53,612 bases of DNA from Acinetobacter calcoaceticus (GTDB taxonomy: Bacteria; Pseudomonadota; Gammaproteobacteria; Pseudomonadales; Moraxellaceae). The stretch is taken from assembly GCF_004345325.1 (NCBI RefSeq), contig NZ_SLVJ01000026.1:1-53612 (forward strand). The letters are read 5' to 3'. A model generated the notes under the pieces. It was not told the origin of the DNA, ran no database searches, and worked only from the letters and a program-made list of their open reading frames with translations. The position numbers were made by a program, and so were the translations under genes. Of the stretch, positions 49,741 through 53,612 are shown piece by piece; position 1 is the first letter of the stretch; each line of letters begins with the position of its first letter.

Positions 49741-51264
49741 ATGAAATTACAGCTAATCTCATTATCCATCATGACCAGCATACTGTTGATCGGTTGTGGC
49801 AGTGATGACAAAGATACCAGCAGCGCAGGAAAAACATTAACCCTGCAAACTGAACTTAAGTTTGCAGATAAAAACTGTTGGTTAGGTGGGCAATCCACTG
49901 CAACTGGGGTAGATAAAAATGGCAATGGCAAATTAGATCCGGATGAAATCCAAAATATAAAAAATGAATGTCAGACTGAAAATCTTTTTGCCAAAGGAAA
50001 GGCTTTTAATTATGACATCATGGATATTAAAGGCGTACCTGATGGGGCAAAACCGGGTAACCAAATAGAATTTCGAATGGGTGGTTTTGGTTCTGATCTG
50101 GTTGCACACCCCAGCCAAAAAAATCAGTTTTATGCCCTGACCGACCGTGGTCCAAATGCGGACTACAATCCTAATAAGGACAATGGGAAAATATTCCCTG
50201 ACCCACGCTATACCCCACGTATCGGTTTATTTGAAGTGGCGCGCGATGGCAGTATTAAAAAAATAAAAGAAATACTGTTCAAAGATCGTCATGGTCAAAT
50301 GATCACGGGATTACCAAACCTCAATTTTGGTGCAACCAAAGAAGCCGCTTACGATGTTACTGGCAAACTGTTGGCTAAACAAAGCGATGAATATGGCCTC
50401 GATCCTGAAGGTTTAGTGGCATTAAAAGATGGGACCTTCTGGGTCAGCGATGAATATGGGCCGCACATCGTGCATTATGATGCCAATGGAGTCGAAATCG
50501 ATCGTATTAATGCCTTTGAAAATGATCAACGCCGTGTAGGTGGCTATTTACTCCCTGCTGAATTTTCCAATCGCCGGCCGAACCGCGGCATGGAAGGTTT
50601 AACCATTACACCTGACGGTAAAATGTTAGTCGGTATTATGCAATCCACTATGGATAACCCAACAGCTGCGGTTAATAAATCAGACCTAACCCGTATCGTA
50701 ACCATAAATATTGCCACTAAAAAGATCCAACAGTATCTCTATAAACAAGAAGGTGGAGCTAAAGCCTATTCTAATTCTGCAATTACAGCCTTAAGCAACA
50801 GTAGTTTCTTGGTCATTGAACGTGATGGTGATTTTTATCGAGATAATCCTGACAACTTTAAGCATATTTACAAAATTGATTTACGTTCAGCAAGTAATCT
50901 TGAAGACGTTAAGGAAACAGCACAGATTAAACAAGACCCTAAACTCGGCCTCAGCATTGATGGGCTGACTTTAGAGCAATATGTATTGGCCAAAGGTTGG
51001 GCTGGTTTAAAAGCAATGAATATCGTGCCAGTGACTAAAACCCTAACCCTTGATATGAATAAACAAGTCAAGTTCCCGCATGACAAAATGGAAGGCTTGT
51101 GGTTGATTGACCAACAACGAATCGGCATCATCAACGATGATGACTTTGGTTTGTGGTCAAACAAAGGTGTAATGGAACAAAAGTATTTAGACCTGGACAA
51201 AAAAATCATCGATGGAAATACGCTCTATATCATTGATCACTTGGATTTAAAACCAATACCCTAA
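49741..51264 (+). CDS. Phytase-like esterase lipoprotein with DUF7151-like N terminus
   Basis: The protein has 507 residues from the ATG at 49741, with AGGGGG upstream; a GTG at 49729 abuts that site and is less likely. The signal sequence ends in lipobox LIGC. Residues about 35-80 (CWLGGQSTATGVDKNGNGKL) form a small calcium-loop-like repeat, then the phytase-like propeller: FYALTDRGPNADYNP, DPEGLVALKDGTFWVSDEYG, NRGMEGLTITPDGKMLVGIM and FPHDKMEGLWLIDQQRIGII. Probably an outer-membrane or surface phosphoesterase. A terminator follows. Confidence 0.85.
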   Translation: MKLQLISLSIMTSILLIGCGSDDKDTSSAGKTLTLQTELKFADKNCWLGGQSTATGVDKNGNGKLDPDEIQNIKNECQTENLFAKGKAFNYDIMDIKGVPDGAKPGNQIEFRMGGFGSDLVAHPSQKNQFYALTDRGPNADYNPNKDNGKIFPDPRYTPRIGLFEVARDGSIKKIKEILFKDRHGQMITGLPNLNFGATKEAAYDVTGKLLAKQSDEYGLDPEGLVALKDGTFWVSDEYGPHIVHYDANGVEIDRINAFENDQRRVGGYLLPAEFSNRRPNRGMEGLTITPDGKMLVGIMQSTMDNPTAAVNKSDLTRIVTINIATKKIQQYLYKQEGGAKAYSNSAITALSNSSFLVIERDGDFYRDNPDNFKHIYKIDLRSASNLEDVKETAQIKQDPKLGLSIDGLTLEQYVLAKGWAGLKAMNIVPVTKTLTLDMNKQVKFPHDKMEGLWLIDQQRIGIINDDDFGLWSNKGVMEQKYLDLDKKIIDGNTLYIIDHLDLKPIP

Positions 51265-51290
51265 CAACTGAATACATGAATAACGTAAAA

Positions 51291-51316
51291 ATAAAGGGAG
51301 CAGATGCTCCCTTTAT
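51291..51316. terminator. Terminator after the phytase-like gene
   Basis: ATAAAGGGAGC pairs with GCTCCCTTTAT around AGAT. Confidence 0.8.
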
Positions 51317-51375
51317 ACTCCCTTAGATGCTCAGCTTACTGAGATTGAGCCTGCAAATAAAACTCAGCTCCAACT

Positions 51376-51819
51376 TTAGCCACAACTTGCACGTATAATT
51401 TTCTGTGATACCGGATCGATGACCACTGTAATTCGGCTAGCACTATAATCCATGGTCACAGGTTGATGCGGTGCGACACGACGAACAAGTTTAGAAAAGG
51501 TAGATTGCTTAATCTGTTCATCACTTAATCCTACCCTACCCACCAATTTCTCAGCTTCTGCCGCTGAACATTCAGTTTGGCTACTACGAAATAAAGTCCA
51601 TTCTTCTATCACCTGACCATCAGCTAAATGACAGTAACCTGCTTGTCCCCCTTCAGCATTGGTCTTGATCTGCAATTCACCGCCTTGGGCCACACAGTAT
51701 TGACTGGCAGGATTGGCCATACCCACACTATGAGTGGTATCCGGCTTGGCTGGCATTGGGCTACATGCGCTCAATCCAAAAACGGTTAAGCTTAAAAGCA
51801 GTGCTTTGTTGATCGTCAT
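51376..51819 (-). CDS. DUF333 plus I78 inhibitor lipoprotein
   Basis: The protein has 147 residues with lipobox LSAC. Residues about 35-78 are a DUF333 domain (NPASQYCVAQGGELQIKTNA, GQAGYCHLADG). The C-terminal half resembles peptidase inhibitor I78 (FSKLVRRVAPHQPVTMDYSA, RITVVIDPVSQKI). The fusion suggests a periplasmic or surface protease inhibitor. Confidence 0.85.
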   Translation of the reverse strand: MTINKALLLSLTVFGLSACSPMPAKPDTTHSVGMANPASQYCVAQGGELQIKTNAEGGQAGYCHLADGQVIEEWTLFRSSQTECSAAEAEKLVGRVGLSDEQIKQSTFSKLVRRVAPHQPVTMDYSASRITVVIDPVSQKIIRASCG

Positions 51820-51919
51820 CTTTATTCATCAAGTCTATTTAATCGCACAAATCTAACAAATAATTGATTCCAATCACAACCCACATGGCAATAAAACTTG
51901 TATCCACACAAATCCCGCG

Positions 51920-51943
51920 ATATAGTTAGCCGCCTAACTATAT
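51920..51943. promoter_or_regulatory. Palindromic operator before the marR gene
   Basis: ATATAGTTAG-CCGC-CTAACTATAT is a perfect 10-bp inverted repeat ending 11 bp before the marR ATG. It is the likely binding site for the MarR protein itself. Confidence 0.8.
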
Positions 51944-51954
51944 TTGGGATCACC

Positions 51955-52476
51955 ATGCTAGTCAGTAAACAGATCTGGTTACTCAACCAGTTTGAGCCAA
52001 GTTCACCATTACGTAGCAATGTTCAATTGTGCTTTGAGATCCTGACCTTAGCGCAGGCTATAGATCAAGATTGTGCCAACCGCTTGAGTGCTTATGGACT
52101 TTCTGAAAGTAAATTTGTACTGCTCGGCATACTCAATGCTGCGCCAGAGCAGCAATGCTTTCCCAATCTATTGGCAGATACCCTCGGCATCACTCGCGCC
52201 ACGGTCACAGGTTTATTGGATGGCTTAGAAAAATCCTCCTATATACAGCGACTTTCGGGAAGTCATGACAAAAGAAAAGTCGCGATCCAATTGACCGCTA
52301 AAGGCCAAGACATCTTCAATCAAGTATCTGCGATCCACACCGAATGGATCAGTGAATTATTTGCAGATTTAGACCCTGCAGAACAGAAAGTTTTAAAAAA
52401 ATTGCTTTTAAAAGCATGGAAAAAAACCGATCAATATCAAACTCAACTGGAGCAAGAACATGCAATATCTCATTGA
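51955..52476 (+). CDS. MarR-family transcription regulator
   Basis: The protein has 173 residues from the ATG at 51955; a TTG at 51898 would read through the operator. The winged helix is visible: LSAYGLSESKFVLLGILNAA, LADTLGITRATVTGLLDGLE, and RLSGSHDKRKVAIQLTAKGQ. It probably represses itself and the overlapping downstream gene through the palindrome at 51920-51943. It overlaps the next gene by 17 bp. Confidence 0.92.
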   Translation: MLVSKQIWLLNQFEPSSPLRSNVQLCFEILTLAQAIDQDCANRLSAYGLSESKFVLLGILNAAPEQQCFPNLLADTLGITRATVTGLLDGLEKSSYIQRLSGSHDKRKVAIQLTAKGQDIFNQVSAIHTEWISELFADLDPAEQKVLKKLLLKAWKKTDQYQTQLEQEHAISH

Positions 52477-52798
52477 ACTTTACACCCCGACTGCCCAATG
52501 GCGTGCGCTCAGCCAAGCAGATAAACAGGATTTTTTAAATGGTGTCGCAGGTGGGATGCAAAGCTTAAGTGAATATAGTATCGAGGCGGTATCTATGGGG
52601 AAAATTGATACCACAGTTTCCAATAGCAGTCAGGATACTTTTTTTGCAATCTGGTCTTTTGCTGACCAAGCATCTAGAGATGCATTGATTGCGGCTATCA
52701 CTGCTACGGGTTGGCATGATTATTTTAAAACATTAAATGCTGCAGGAAATGGCGTAGATTTCCCTGAGCATTTAGGCCAGTTACTCGCTGTAAATTAA
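52460..52798 (+). CDS. Small dimeric-barrel-like protein cotranscribed with marR
   Basis: The protein has 112 residues: YLIELYTPTAQWRALSQADK, then FFAIWSFADQASRDALIAAI and ATGWHDYFKTLNAAG. It looks like a ferredoxin-like dimeric barrel (possibly DUF6616). It is probably the target of the overlapping MarR regulator. The ligand is unknown. Confidence 0.65.
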   Translation: MQYLIELYTPTAQWRALSQADKQDFLNGVAGGMQSLSEYSIEAVSMGKIDTTVSNSSQDTFFAIWSFADQASRDALIAAITATGWHDYFKTLNAAGNGVDFPEHLGQLLAVN

Positions 52799-52823
52799 GT
52801 CAGAGTATTCACTGTGCTTAATC

Positions 52824-52861
52824 CCTCAGCTATTTTAATCTCGATATTAAAATAGCTGAGG
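52824..52861. terminator. Long perfect hairpin between convergent genes
   Basis: CCTCAGCTATTTTAAT pairs with ATTAAAATAGCTGAGG over 16 bp. There is no long T-run, but it lies between convergent genes and likely ends transcripts from both sides. Confidence 0.65.
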
Positions 52862-52912
52862 TGAATCAAACCCATAAATTCAGCCAAGAATCTAAATTGA
52901 TAGGTAGTTGAT

Positions 52913-53533
52913 TCATTTCTTCCCATATTTTTCAGCATCTGCTTTTTGAGCGAGGTCAATCCGGTAGGTATACTGTTTCCAACGGGTAAAGAATTCATCA
53001 TCTTTTACTTTGTTTTTTATATTCACCATCGAAACAGAATAACTACCCAAGCTGATCATGGTGGGTTTATAAAAACCTATTTTTTTTAATATGGCTTCAA
53101 GTAAGCTGCTTTGATCATCAAAACTTGCTCCTATTCTCCAACCTATTAATATAAGGGATAGAAAGCAAAATACCAACGTCCAAACAACAAAGTCTAGCGT
53201 TAGTATTAAAATAGCATCACCTGTGAACACAAAAAAAAGTATAAAAGAAAGTATTCCAAGAAATCCAAAAAAAGCCCCTATTTTAGAAGAGAATATACGA
53301 TAGTTAATCCGACCTCGTTCTACCTGTTGACCAGTCCACATATACTGTTTTTGAGCATCTATAACCGAATATGCATAGGCATAATGATTATTTAAGGGTA
53401 TAGCAATCACTTTAACCTGATCGCCTATATTAAAAATCACTTCAGGAAAACAGCCTTTAAAGTAATGCTTTTCACCAGCTGTATCAGTCAGTTCCAAGGC
53501 AAAGTCACTTACTTCAATATAGCTAAATACCAA
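52913..53533 (-). CDS. Membrane protein, possibly 5'-truncated by an IS
   Basis: The protein has 206 residues from a TTG at 53533 with no clear ribosome binding site. Two membrane segments (about 87-106 and 109-131) follow a soluble N-terminal domain (FNIGDQVKVIAIPLNNHYAY). The protein resembles a family in Acinetobacter sometimes labelled as putative type VI effectors; I am not sure. The frame is open upstream of the TTG and the adjacent sequence looks like an IS end, so the true N terminus may have been removed. Confidence 0.55.
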   Translation of the reverse strand: MVFSYIEVSDFALELTDTAGEKHYFKGCFPEVIFNIGDQVKVIAIPLNNHYAYAYSVIDAQKQYMWTGQQVERGRINYRIFSSKIGAFFGFLGILSFILFFVFTGDAILILTLDFVVWTLVFCFLSLILIGWRIGASFDDQSSLLEAILKKIGFYKPTMISLGSYSVSMVNIKNKVKDDEFFTRWKQYTYRIDLAQKADAEKYGKK

Positions 53534-53574
53534 ACTTAGGATACAATGTCTATAATTTCGAGTTCATGCCCATT

Positions 53575-53612
53575 ATGCCTAAAATTTACTCAGTGGATTT
53601 ACGTGAAAAAGT
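53575..53612 (+). CDS. IS630-type transposase, start only
   Basis: The first 12 residues (MPKIYSVDLREK) match the start of IS630-family transposases, which usually read (M)xxYSxDLRxxV. The gene runs off the right edge. If correct, an insertion sequence begins between about 53530 and 53575. Confidence 0.65.
   Translation, partial: MPKIYSVDLREK

Overview
The window is a chromosomal segment of an AT-rich gammaproteobacterium, almost certainly an Acinetobacter species. This rests on the host genes at both sides (lpxB, class I DAHP synthase, ispF, a YqiJ-like membrane protein, a DUF937/YidB-like protein, a DUF2797 protein). A complete-looking Mu-like transposable prophage interrupts the host sequence.

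Layout. (1) 1-3202: a tandemly duplicated, effector/immunity-like gene pair on the minus strand. The full pair is a 365-residue protein overlapped by a lipoprotein; a decayed second copy runs off the left edge. (2) 3240-3682: a decayed IS200/IS605 element with divergent tnpB and tnpA fragments. (3) 3998-5030: a YqiJ-like membrane protein gene and the 3' half of a DUF937 gene. (4) 5031-41406: the prophage, 36,376 bp, with TG...CA ends and a TGTACC target duplication. The DUF937 reading frame is restored exactly when the prophage is removed. (5) 41413-53612: the 5' half of the DUF937 gene, then DUF6231-like, DUF2797, lpxB, TauE/SafE, DAHP synthase, a phosphatase-like protein, ispF, an envelope protein, a GNAT acetyltransferase, a phytase-like lipoprotein, a DUF333-I78 lipoprotein, marR plus partner, a truncated membrane protein, and the start of an IS630-type transposase.

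Prophage logic. The control region at about 33.6 kb is divergent. Rightward (+) lie a Ner-like regulator, an IclR-type HTH protein, a DUF3102 protein, transposase A, ATPase B, a zinc-finger protein, DUF3164, HU, several tiny ORFs, GemA and a Mor/C-family activator. Leftward (-) come the XRE repressor and three lysogeny genes (two small membrane proteins and a lipoprotein), then the late genes: lysis, packaging, head, tail, baseplate and fibre. An 18-bp palindrome lies exactly between the -35 and -10 boxes of the rightward early promoter. Six copies of another palindrome (GGAA-N4-TTCC inside TTAGRCGGAA-N4-TTCC) sit in the gaps between late modules. In four of them the palindrome edge is 60-63 bp from the next start codon. 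I infer that these are late promoters driven by the single Mor/C-type activator.

Most unusual items: the repressor's last 20 residues carry the same short motif as the N termini of the two neighbouring membrane proteins; the tail sheath gene is split around a 729-residue tail-spike gene with an SGNH-esterase-like domain; an oppositely oriented three-gene cassette with two paralogous membrane/coiled-coil proteins sits at the end of the terminase gene beside a duplicated scar of terminase sequence; hairpins overlap ribosome binding sites or start codons of late modules; and two tRNA-like folds lie in late intergenic gaps.
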